Notes under the pieces: generated by a model | What the model was told of the DNA's origin: nothing | What the model saw: only the letters and a program-made list of their open reading frames with translations | The model's database searches: none | In this document: piece by piece, positions 1-7,287 of the stretch | How positions within the stretch are numbered: position 1 is the stretch's first letter | How the letters are laid out: each line of letters opens with the position of its first letter | NCBI RefSeq assembly: GCF_014282275.1 | Contig: NZ_VFIA01000034.1 | Location: forward strand, 1 to 63,486 | Source: Spirosoma utsteinense | GTDB taxonomy: Bacteria > Bacteroidota > Bacteroidia > Cytophagales > Spirosomataceae | DNA: 63,486 nt | Direction: 5' to 3' | Position numbers and translations under genes: made by a program

Positions 1-75
1 GGCGACATTAGTCTGCTGTTTTTCAAGCTGTTGCAGTTCGTCAACGGTCTGGCTGATTTTAGTAGCGTAATCCAT
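1..75 (-). CDS. 5' end of a leftward gene, possibly an IS630-type transposase helper or N-terminal HTH ORF (partial)
   Basis: Only the first 25 codons are in the window. They read leftward from an ATG at 75 and begin MDYATKISQTVDELQQLEKQ. The frame is open to the window edge. The predicted segment is polar, helical and Q/E/K-rich, like the lead-in to a helix-turn-helix domain of transposase-type proteins. It stands directly beside a truncated gene (109-723), which fits a mobile element having landed here. No DDE residues are visible, so the transposase reading is inference from composition and context; any coiled-coil or DNA-binding protein would also fit. Confidence 0.45.
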   Translation of the reverse strand, partial: MDYATKISQTVDELQQLEKQQTNVA

Positions 76-162
76 AACCAAAGATACGACTTATTGAATT
101 TGATTTAGTATAATGTATCTGAATTTTGGCATATTATTGAATTAGTTACTCGTGAAATTTCT
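76..162. other. Probable insertion junction upstream of the truncated operon
   Basis: This AT-rich stretch separates the leftward partial gene from the following operon. The reading frame of the next gene stays open upstream to position 109, where it meets a TAG at 106-108. No ATG occurs in that open part. The open extension reads like protein (YNVSEFWHIIELVTREIS), so the original gene was probably longer and was cut between about 76 and 112. TA dinucleotides, the usual IS630/Tc1 target, occur here, but the exact element end cannot be fixed from this sequence. Confidence 0.4.
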
Positions 163-723
163 TTGTTTAGTAGTGAGAATAGCCGCTCAATGGCAGCCAT
201 ATCGTATCATGGAACTGCATTTATAAATACTGAAGGACAGCCTCATGATGAAGTTTTTTTTGTAGAAGATTTAGCTCATCAGTGTGGTCATATTATTTTC
301 AATACATTGACACTACATACAACCGATTTTCTTAAAATAAATAAAGAAACGCCTATGAGTGGTTTAACTGGTGTCGTTTACGATAATCGTTCTGTTTACG
401 GAGCACTTCACGGACTTTTTACGTATATTTCTATTCTTCATTGTTTAACTAAATGTATAAAATTAGAGGTTTTTAATCCATCTCAATGCGTAGAGGCTTT
501 TTCTCGTATTGGTTTTTTTATGCGAAAGTTTGAAATCGACTTGAATTACATGAATATGCCTCAAATTTATACATCAAAAGGACAACAGATATATGATGGG
601 GCCTTGGCAAGTTTTGAGCAAGTGAAAAAAGAATTTGGAGCTGATTTTAAGGATAAGTGTTATGATAACCAGCCTTATATTTTTAACTACCATCTTTTTC
701 AGAAAATAAACCCAACCTTCTAA
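163..723 (+). CDS. HQxxH-motif protein of a peptide-export operon, 5'-truncated
   Basis: The readable frame gives 186 residues from a TTG at 163, but it continues upstream to 109 without an ATG, so the N-terminus is probably missing. The core has a metal-ligand-like H39-Q-C-G-H43 followed by H83 in a YGALHGLFTY segment. This resembles HExxH-type proteins seen in peptide-modification loci, with Gln in place of Glu. It overlaps the next gene by one base (TAATG), then come a metallo-beta-lactamase protein, a C39 ABC exporter and an HlyD adaptor. The DNA is markedly AT-rich compared with genes beyond 5.7 kb. A role in modifying an exported ribosomal peptide is inference from the neighbours; I do not recognise the family with certainty. 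It may be a pseudogene remnant. Confidence 0.6.
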   Translation: MFSSENSRSMAAISYHGTAFINTEGQPHDEVFFVEDLAHQCGHIIFNTLTLHTTDFLKINKETPMSGLTGVVYDNRSVYGALHGLFTYISILHCLTKCIKLEVFNPSQCVEAFSRIGFFMRKFEIDLNYMNMPQIYTSKGQQIYDGALASFEQVKKEFGADFKDKCYDNQPYIFNYHLFQKINPTF

Positions 724-2201
724 TGAAACAATTGATCTTCGTATTCCTTTGTCTACCAACCGTTCTACTCGCGCAAGTTAGTAGTCAGCCTGAATATATT
801 AATTTTCTAAAAGCAAAGCTAATTTTTGACCGTGCTATTCAGTTCAGTGGGTTGCAGTCGGATAGTTTGACTATTGGCATTTCTGCATCGGGTATGATGC
901 ATGAATCCGGGCATTTTTCAACGCCGGATGAACGTGTTGATATACCCGAAGCCTATACGCTGAGATTGTTTAACGGGATCAATAACTTCTATATTGATGG
1001 TCTGATAAAATATCAAGGTAGAGAACTTAACCGGCAGGTTTATGTAAAGGAAGATAGTATATTTTATCGCGACCATTTTGATCGGGGCGTAAACCGGGAT
1101 AATTTAAGCCATCGTGTCGAGCTTTATAATGAAATTCTTACGTTGCATCCAGCTCTTATTCTGACTTCTGCTCGTCAGGCACTAAGGTCCCTGCGGTATC
1201 TCGGAAAAACTGGAAATGCCGATTTATTATCTTTTTCTACGAACCAAGTCACATTTACACTTCGCGTTTTGCCTGATGGCCAGCTTGCTGAAGCTTCTTA
1301 TCTGGCAACCCATACTTACTATGGCGATAATGTGCATCGGTACGAATATCTTGATTACAAACCGGTAGGCGGTTACCAAATGCCAAACCGCTTTAGAGAA
1401 TATGAATTTGGTTCCTTGAGAAAAGAACAATCATTTACGTATGATCTTAAGCCAATGGCAGTGTTGCCAACAAATCAGGTTTGCCCTGGCTGCGCATTGG
1501 TCGCTAAAAATACTAGTGCGGGGCAGGTATCTATAAAAAGCTTAGGCGACAGTTTATATGCTGCTGAGTTGAATACGTATAATAATCGGGTTTTGTTTTT
1601 GGTAGGAGTCAAAGACGTTACCGTTTTTGAAGCACCCATCGGCTATAAAGCCAGTCAGCATGTTATTGATGCTATAAAACAAAAAACAGGTGGTAAGCCT
1701 ATTACAAAAATTGTTGTTACGCATCATCACCCCGATCATGCCGGTGGCTTGAGGGCGTTTGTTGAACAGGGAGCCAGCATCGTTACCACAAAAGAGAACG
1801 TAGCTTTTTTTAACCGCTTTGTTAACTACCCTCATGAACTGGAAGGGCGGAAAGAAAGTAAACGATTAAAGCCAACCTATTTAGTAATTGACTCAGTACG
1901 AACATTTAACCAAGCAGATAGTGAGTCATTCTCGGTTTATTTTATTGGCGATACACAGCACACAAAAGAGCACTTAGTGACTTATTTTCCAAAACAGAAG
2001 GTGCTGTTTCATGGTGATTTATGCTTTTTCAGGCTTACGGGTGAATCGGCTGCTTCGGTTCGTGAACAGGCTGTCGGGAAATTAATTAATCGCTATAAGT
2101 TAGATGTGGAGAAAATATATGGCTCATGGCCATTGAAAGGGTTTAAGGAGTTTGGAACAAAAGCAGACCTGAACCGTAAACTTGAACTGGCTACAAAGTG
2201 A
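723..2201 (+). CDS. Secreted MBL-fold metallo-hydrolase
   Basis: A 492-residue protein with an N-terminal signal peptide (MKQLIFVFLCLPTVLLAQ). The first 270 residues are beta-rich and of unknown family. The C-terminal third is a metallo-beta-lactamase fold with the metal motif H334-H-H-P-D338-H339, a later QHTKEH segment that can supply the third histidine, and LFHGDL with the bridging aspartate. The usual last histidine before the C-terminus is not obvious; YGSWPLKG stands there. Hydrolytic activity outside the cytoplasm is expected from the fold, but the substrate is unknown. The ATG overlaps the previous stop by one base, and the C39 exporter begins 15 bases downstream, so the four genes look co-transcribed. 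It may act on the exported product or confer self-protection (inference). Confidence 0.85.
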   Translation: MKQLIFVFLCLPTVLLAQVSSQPEYINFLKAKLIFDRAIQFSGLQSDSLTIGISASGMMHESGHFSTPDERVDIPEAYTLRLFNGINNFYIDGLIKYQGRELNRQVYVKEDSIFYRDHFDRGVNRDNLSHRVELYNEILTLHPALILTSARQALRSLRYLGKTGNADLLSFSTNQVTFTLRVLPDGQLAEASYLATHTYYGDNVHRYEYLDYKPVGGYQMPNRFREYEFGSLRKEQSFTYDLKPMAVLPTNQVCPGCALVAKNTSAGQVSIKSLGDSLYAAELNTYNNRVLFLVGVKDVTVFEAPIGYKASQHVIDAIKQKTGGKPITKIVVTHHHPDHAGGLRAFVEQGASIVTTKENVAFFNRFVNYPHELEGRKESKRLKPTYLVIDSVRTFNQADSESFSVYFIGDTQHTKEHLVTYFPKQKVLFHGDLCFFRLTGESAASVREQAVGKLINRYKLDVEKIYGSWPLKGFKEFGTKADLNRKLELATK

Positions 2202-2216
2202 GTATAATCGGTTAGT

Positions 2217-4421
2217 ATGTCTAGAAAATTCCCCTTTTACAAACAGTTAGACCAGCGCGACTGTGGCCCTACCTGTTTGCGGATGGTGGCGCAGTATCAT
2301 GGGCGTTTGTTGTCGCAGGAGTATTTGCGAGAGAAAACGTCACTAAGCCGTGAGGGGGTATCGCTGGGCGGGTTGGCCGAAGCGGCCGAAACCATTGGTC
2401 TTCAATCGCTGGCTATAAGCGTCCCTCTAGATACTTTACAACAGGATGTACCTTTACCGTGTATAGCCTATTGGCGGCAACGGCATTTTGTGGTAGTTCA
2501 TGCGATCAAAAAAGGTCGCATTTTCGTAGCCGATCCAGGTTATGGTCTAATGGACTACTCGCCAGAGGAATTTTGCCGGGGTTGGCTCAACAGTAAACAC
2601 CCCAAGCCGGATGATGAAGGCATTGTGCTGGTGCTTGAACCGTCGCCCGCTTTTTATGACTCGGCAGACGATACTCAAACGGCAAAAAAACTAGGTCCAT
2701 CATTCTGGCTGCGGTATTTTAGGCCATATAAGGCATTGGTATGGCAACTCATACTGGGATTGGGGATGGGGAGTCTGCTTCAGGTTGTTTTCCCGTTCCT
2801 GACCCAATCGCTGATTGACTACGGTATTAATTTTAATAACCGACGGTTTATTTACATTGTGCTGGTGGCACAGTTAGTTTTATTTGCTTCGCAAACACTC
2901 GTGCAGGTGTTTCGGGATTGGCTACTCATTCACATGACCAGCCGCATTAACATTCGAATGCAGTCGGATTATCTTATCAAGTTGATGCGATTGTCAGTTG
3001 GTTTTTTTGATTCAAAAAATATCGGTGATCTACTCCAGCGTATTCAGCGCGATCATGCTCGTATTCAGAATTTCATTTCGGCTATTACACTTCGGGCTGT
3101 CTTTTCCATGTTGGAAATTCTGGTTTTCGGTAGCATACTCGCCCTTTATGATCTGGCGATATTTGGATTGTTTCTGGCTGGGGCGGTTCTGTACATTGGC
3201 TGGACGTTTTTGTTTTTGAAACGTCGGCGATTAATCGACTATCGCTATTTTGATGAAGGGTCGGGTCAGCAGAGCAGTCTGGTTCAGCTAATAAACGGAA
3301 TGCAGGAGATTAAGCTCAACGGCTCAGAACGGCGTCGGCGCTGGGAGTGGGAAGCTATTCAAATACGGTTGTTTCGAATCAATATAAAAGCACTGGCCCT
3401 GAATCAGACCCAAACGCTGGGAGGTTCGGTGTTAAATCAATTGACAAACATTCTAATCACCTTCATTGCCGCTCAGGCCGTTCTTGATGGTGAAATTACG
3501 CTGGGCATGATGTTGTCGATTCAGTTTATGCTGGGTCAGTTAAATGTGCCTCTCAACGACCTGATTTTGTTTATTCAAACCGGGCAGGATGCACTATTGA
3601 GTCTTGAGAGGATATCTGAGGTTTATCAAAAGCCAAACGAAGATTCGCCAGAGCAGTTATGTGAGTTGGCTTCTGATAAGTCGATCCGAATAGACAGTTT
3701 GTCGTTTCGTTATGGTAGCAGTACATCGCCCCTAGTGCTGGATAATATTTCGGTGAGCATTCCCGCCGGAAAAGTTACCGCTATTGTTGGTACGAGTGGT
3801 AGTGGAAAAACGACCCTACTTAAACTGTTGCTCAAGTTTTATGAACCCACGGCAGGTAGTGTACGGATTGGCAATCGGAATTTAAAAGACATTAACAGTG
3901 CTTACTGGCGATCGTGTTGCGGATGTGTGATGCAGGATGGGTACTTGTTTGCTGACAGCATTGCCCGAAACGTAACCGAATCGGCTTCAGACGGCCTTAT
4001 CGACAAAGGGCGGTTGGTAGATGCTGTTCGATTGGCTAATCTGGAAACATTCGTTGATGAGTTGCCCACGGGTTTCAACACGCGTGTCGGGAGTAGTGGT
4101 ATGAACGTAAGTGGTGGTCAAAAGCAACGGCTGTTGATTGCCCGTGCTATTTATAAAGACCCGGATTATTTGTTTTTCGATGAAGCAACTAGCGCCCTTG
4201 ATGCAAACAACGAACGTACAATTCAGGATAATTTAGATCAATTTTTCGAAGGTCGAACGGTGCTTATTGTGGCTCACCGGCTCAGCACTGTTCGGAATGC
4301 GGATACGATTATTGTACTCGAAAAAGGTAGTATTGTTGAGCAAGGGACGCACGAAGGCCTTGTCGATCTTCGGGGAGCGTATTATACGTTGGTTAAAAAT
4401 CAGTTAGAATTAAGTGAATAA
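2217..4421 (+). CDS. Peptidase-domain ABC exporter (C39/PCAT family)
   Basis: A 734-residue half-transporter with three parts. The N-terminal C39 cysteine peptidase keeps C16 in QRDCGPTC, H90 in RHFVVV and D106 in ADPGYG. A six-helix membrane domain spans about residues 170-450. The C-terminal ATPase has Walker A GTSGSGKT (525-532), the signature SGGQKQR (about 632), Walker B LFFDEATSALD and an H-loop AHRLST. Such transporters cut double-glycine leader peptides while exporting bacteriocin-like or other ribosomal peptides. All catalytic residues are present, so it should be active. No GG-leader precursor gene is visible next to it. The stop overlaps the start of the HlyD gene (TAATG), as is usual for this exporter pair. 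Confidence 0.95.
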   Translation: MSRKFPFYKQLDQRDCGPTCLRMVAQYHGRLLSQEYLREKTSLSREGVSLGGLAEAAETIGLQSLAISVPLDTLQQDVPLPCIAYWRQRHFVVVHAIKKGRIFVADPGYGLMDYSPEEFCRGWLNSKHPKPDDEGIVLVLEPSPAFYDSADDTQTAKKLGPSFWLRYFRPYKALVWQLILGLGMGSLLQVVFPFLTQSLIDYGINFNNRRFIYIVLVAQLVLFASQTLVQVFRDWLLIHMTSRINIRMQSDYLIKLMRLSVGFFDSKNIGDLLQRIQRDHARIQNFISAITLRAVFSMLEILVFGSILALYDLAIFGLFLAGAVLYIGWTFLFLKRRRLIDYRYFDEGSGQQSSLVQLINGMQEIKLNGSERRRRWEWEAIQIRLFRINIKALALNQTQTLGGSVLNQLTNILITFIAAQAVLDGEITLGMMLSIQFMLGQLNVPLNDLILFIQTGQDALLSLERISEVYQKPNEDSPEQLCELASDKSIRIDSLSFRYGSSTSPLVLDNISVSIPAGKVTAIVGTSGSGKTTLLKLLLKFYEPTAGSVRIGNRNLKDINSAYWRSCCGCVMQDGYLFADSIARNVTESASDGLIDKGRLVDAVRLANLETFVDELPTGFNTRVGSSGMNVSGGQKQRLLIARAIYKDPDYLFFDEATSALDANNERTIQDNLDQFFEGRTVLIVAHRLSTVRNADTIIVLEKGSIVEQGTHEGLVDLRGAYYTLVKNQLELSE

Positions 4422-5719
4422 TGGCCATTTTGGATCGCGTTGACGAATTAGCTGATTATAGTGAACAGGTACGCGATGTTTTGGCGAAGCCACCTTCCGG
4501 TTTAGTTCGGCGTGGTACGGTCATGGTAATACTAGTCGTTGGCCTACTGATTGGAGCGTCCTCGCTCATTCGTTACCCTGATACGCTTGTTGGTCCGGTT
4601 GTGCTGACGACAAACCCACAGCCACAAAAGATAATTATTAGAGCAAATGGTCGATTAGGTCGTTTGCTGGCAAGAAACAATCAACTCGTCAGTAAAGAAC
4701 AACCTTTGGCTGAGGTTGAGAATACAACACAATTAGTTAATGTACCCCGACTTCAACAACTGACGGCTGAGGTACATGCGTTTCTTCAAAAGCCTGCTGT
4801 GCTGTTCTCCCCAATTCCTGAAGGGACTACCTTCGGGGATATTCAGCCCGATGTTAATACACTTATTACTGCCTGTATGAATTATCATCGGTTAATAACG
4901 GATGGGTTCCTGTCGAAACGTTTAAACATATTAAGCCGTGAGATTAACCAGTATCACCAATTAGTAAGTGTGAATGAGCGACAAGCAGCACTGAATACAA
5001 CCGAAGTAGACAACGCTGAAAAAAAATATCGAATTGACCGACGGTTGTACCAGGAAAAAGTTTATTCTCAAGTTGAGTTTTTGGGAATGGAAAATGAATT
5101 TCTTCGTAGAAAAAGAGAAAATGAAGAGTTTAGGAAAACGTTGTTACAAAATACACTACAAATAGAGGCAAAGGAAAAAGAGCGGCTGGATTTACAACAG
5201 CAACAAACCCTGCAACTTCGAACAACATTGGATATTATCCAACAGACCTTAATTAACATTGAAAATTTGGTACAAACCTGGCGACAGAATTATCTGATTA
5301 CTGCACCTTTTTCAGGACAGCTACACTACCTTCATCCAATTGAGGAATTACAATCTCTTCAGGCAGGAGATACATTGCTGGCTATTGTTCCTCAAAATAA
5401 GCCTATCATTGGTTCTGCCTGGCTTTCGGCGCAAAACCGGGGCAAATTGCGTATTGGGCAAGCTGTTATTATTCGTTTAGCGGATTATCCATTTGCAGAA
5501 TATGGTATTTTAAGAGGTAAGGTGAGCGCAATTTTTCAATCTTCCAATAGTGCAAGATGCCGTATAGAAATAATAATGCCCGATCAGCTTAGTTCATCCT
5601 ACAATAAAAAACTGCCTTACCGCTATGAAATGCCTGGTACGGTCGAGGTCGTAACGGAGGACCTTTCCTTGTTGCAGAGAGCCCTATTTGGTCTACGAAA
5701 ACTATTGTTGCCAAATTAA
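4421..5719 (+). CDS. HlyD-family periplasmic adaptor subunit
   Basis: A 432-residue membrane-fusion protein. One N-terminal membrane segment (about residues 33-50, VMVILVVGLLIGASSLI) is followed by a lipoyl/biotinyl-like half-domain, a long charged helical hairpin rich in Q, E, K and R (about 140-290), the second lipoyl half beginning near TAPFSGQLHYLHPIEELQSL, and a beta-barrel. It would link the C39 ABC exporter to an outer-membrane channel encoded elsewhere. It overlaps the exporter gene by one base, indicating translational coupling. It is the last gene of the operon; the next gene is convergent, 33 bases away, with no clear hairpin terminator between them. Confidence 0.93.
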   Translation: MAILDRVDELADYSEQVRDVLAKPPSGLVRRGTVMVILVVGLLIGASSLIRYPDTLVGPVVLTTNPQPQKIIIRANGRLGRLLARNNQLVSKEQPLAEVENTTQLVNVPRLQQLTAEVHAFLQKPAVLFSPIPEGTTFGDIQPDVNTLITACMNYHRLITDGFLSKRLNILSREINQYHQLVSVNERQAALNTTEVDNAEKKYRIDRRLYQEKVYSQVEFLGMENEFLRRKRENEEFRKTLLQNTLQIEAKEKERLDLQQQQTLQLRTTLDIIQQTLINIENLVQTWRQNYLITAPFSGQLHYLHPIEELQSLQAGDTLLAIVPQNKPIIGSAWLSAQNRGKLRIGQAVIIRLADYPFAEYGILRGKVSAIFQSSNSARCRIEIIMPDQLSSSYNKKLPYRYEMPGTVEVVTEDLSLLQRALFGLRKLLLPN

Positions 5720-5752
5720 ATGTAGCCAATAGATATTGAAACAGCTTTATCT

Positions 5753-6166
5753 CTACGTGCTCATATGTGCGTCATTATTGATGTAATCGAGTTTGTTACT
5801 CCAGACGAGCGCAATCTGAGTGGCCCGTTGCCGTACCTGTTCGGCGCTTTCACCCGTGAAGTTCTCGGAGAGTGTAGCCGAAAATAATTGCAACCACCGC
5901 TCGAAGTGATCGATGGTAAGGGTGTGGCTCTGGTTGATGATCAGGTGGGGGCGGAAGGGATGCCCGTCGTACGCGTTATTGCCCAGAATCAACGACTCCC
6001 AGAAGGCATACATTTTGGGTAAGTGTTTCGCCCAGTCTACCTGGGCAACATCGGTGAAGACAGGACCGATAAAGGTGTCTGCCTGTACTTTTTCGTAAAA
6101 CGAATCCACCAGAAATCGAACAGCTTCGGGCGAATCCAGGGTTCTTTTGATCATTACACGGTTCAT
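5753..6166 (-). CDS. Group III truncated hemoglobin
   Basis: A 137-residue globin. The helix pattern and motifs (SFYEKV near residue 24, then FWESLILG, HPFRPH, and SHTLTIDHFERWLQLF) match group III truncated hemoglobins. H81 is the likely proximal heme ligand, Y24 the distal tyrosine, and W91 the conserved Trp of the G helix. Group III globins bind O2 and NO and are linked to redox or nitrosative-stress roles; the exact role here is unknown. An alternative start at M5 exists. It lies 18 bases downstream of the ArsC-like gene on the same strand, so the two are probably one transcript. It converges with the HlyD gene. Confidence 0.9.
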   Translation of the reverse strand: MNRVMIKRTLDSPEAVRFLVDSFYEKVQADTFIGPVFTDVAQVDWAKHLPKMYAFWESLILGNNAYDGHPFRPHLIINQSHTLTIDHFERWLQLFSATLSENFTGESAEQVRQRATQIALVWSNKLDYINNDAHMST

Positions 6167-6184
6167 TTCAGGAAGAACGCCACC

Positions 6185-6532
6185 TTAGCCGGAAAACGTT
6201 TCCGTATAAGCGTCTTCCCGGAAACCCAGCACTATAATTTTTCCGTTGGCTTCGATCAGTGGACGACGAATGACCGACGGTTTTTCCATCATCAGGGCCA
6301 TAGCTCCCTTAGAATCCGTGGGCTTCTCGGCATCGGCCAGTTTCTTCCAGGTCGTTCCCGCCCGGTTGATTAGTTCTTCCCAGGGCTTTTGCTGTAACCA
6401 GCGCTCGATCGTCGGCTGATCGATACCCTGTTTTTTGTAGTCGTGGAATAGATAATCGATGCCCTGCCCGGCTAACCAGACACGGGCTTTTTTCACGGTA
6501 TCGCAGTTGGGAATGGCGTATAAGGTGTACAT
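6185..6532 (-). CDS. ArsC/Spx-family reductase, YffB type
   Basis: A 115-residue thioredoxin-fold protein of the ArsC/Spx superfamily. It carries a single N-terminal cysteine, C10 in IPNCDTVKKA, the RGTTW-like segment (RAGTTWKKL) and the C-terminal KPSVIRRPLI motif. These match the YffB branch better than true arsenate reductases or Spx regulators, which typically have a CxxC. YffB-like proteins are thought to be glutathione-dependent thiol reductases; the biological substrate is not established. It is transcribed leftward just ahead of the truncated globin gene, which suggests a shared redox-related transcript. Confidence 0.88.
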   Translation of the reverse strand: MYTLYAIPNCDTVKKARVWLAGQGIDYLFHDYKKQGIDQPTIERWLQQKPWEELINRAGTTWKKLADAEKPTDSKGAMALMMEKPSVIRRPLIEANGKIIVLGFREDAYTETFSG

Positions 6533-6668
6533 GTGAAATTAGTTACGTGGGGGCTAAAATACGGGCATTCCGTCAGGAGACAAGGGCGTCTATGCGTAAA
6601 CGGGCGCACGCAGACCTGTCTTTCGATCGGTTTGCCTGACCAGCCAGATTAATCGGTCGCTACACGAT

Positions 6669-6829
6669 GAACCTGTTCAGGACTTCATGGTGGCCCGTGT
6701 TTCATTCAGCAAAGCGGCTGGTAGTAGCCTGGACGGCCACGTCCGGGAGCGAACTGGGAATACGCTTACCCGGACGTGGCCGTCCAGGTTACGACCGACC
6801 ACGTCCTGCCAGTAATCCTGAACAGGTTC
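6669..6829. repeat. Nested inverted repeat (161 bp) upstream of gldC, MITE-like
   Basis: Outer arms of 14 bases (GAACCTGTTCAGGA at 6669-6682 and its complement at 6816-6829) enclose a second pair of 20-base perfect arms (6728-6747 and 6769-6788, CCTGGACGGCCACGTCCGGG) around a 21-base loop. A frame open across this repeat joins gldC but has no gene-like features, so I do not extend gldC into it. The two-level layout suggests a small non-autonomous element or a complex hairpin between the divergent yffB-like and gldC genes. The rest of the 332-base gap (6533-6864) shows nothing else apart from the promoter-like box at 6852. Confidence 0.7.
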
Positions 6830-6851
6830 TATATTTCCGGGCCACGTTGCG

Positions 6852-6859
6852 TAAATTTG
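6852..6859 (+). promoter_or_regulatory. Possible Bacteroidota -7 box of gldC
   Basis: TAAATTTG matches the Bacteroidota -7 consensus TAnnTTTG exactly. It ends five bases before the gldC ATG, which would give an almost leaderless transcript. No clear TTG-type -33 element lies 19-21 bases upstream, so support is weak. Confidence 0.3.
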
Positions 6860-6864
6860 TGTCT

Positions 6865-7215
6865 ATGAAAAAATCAGACATTCATTTTGCGGTTGAACTT
6901 GACAACCAGAACGTACCCGAAAAAATATATTGGGAAGCTACTGATAACCCGAACGAGGGCTTGAGCGACACGCGCGCGATTGCCATTGCTCTCTGGGACC
7001 ACTACCATAACAGTACGCTTAAAATTGACCTCTGGACGAAAGAAATGGAGGTGGTCGACATGAAGCGCTTCCTGATCGAGATGATGAGCGGTATTGCCGA
7101 TACGGCCGTTAACGCCACGGGCGACAAACGGATGGCGGCCGACATCGAAAATACCTGCAAGATCCTGAGCAAGCGGCTTGAAGAAGAAATCAAGGAACAA
7201 CAAAAACAGCAGTAA
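6865..7215 (+). CDS. gldC: Gliding motility protein GldC
   Basis: A 116-residue cytoplasmic-type protein that begins MKKSDIHFAVELDNQNVPEK and contains IYWEATDNP, AIAIALWDHYH, LWTKEMEVVDMKRFLIEM and a charged, coiled C-terminus. These match GldC of gliding Bacteroidota over its full usual length (about 110 residues). In Flavobacterium johnsoniae GldC improves gliding but is not absolutely required; its molecular function is unknown. The ATG at 6865 was chosen because the longer frame upstream runs through an inverted repeat and homologous proteins start here. It stands alone on the + strand, 72 bases before a secreted thioredoxin-fold gene. Confidence 0.93.
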   Translation: MKKSDIHFAVELDNQNVPEKIYWEATDNPNEGLSDTRAIAIALWDHYHNSTLKIDLWTKEMEVVDMKRFLIEMMSGIADTAVNATGDKRMAADIENTCKILSKRLEEEIKEQQKQQ

Positions 7216-7287
7216 CCGATTCGGAACGATTTATGCTGTCTCATTCAGGGATTGCCTACGTCGCCCCGCTTATCACCGTAATTCAGC

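Noticed and set aside
6667..6864. An N-terminal extension of gldC
   Set aside because: It crosses a nested inverted repeat, and GldC proteins begin at the MKKSD start at 6865.
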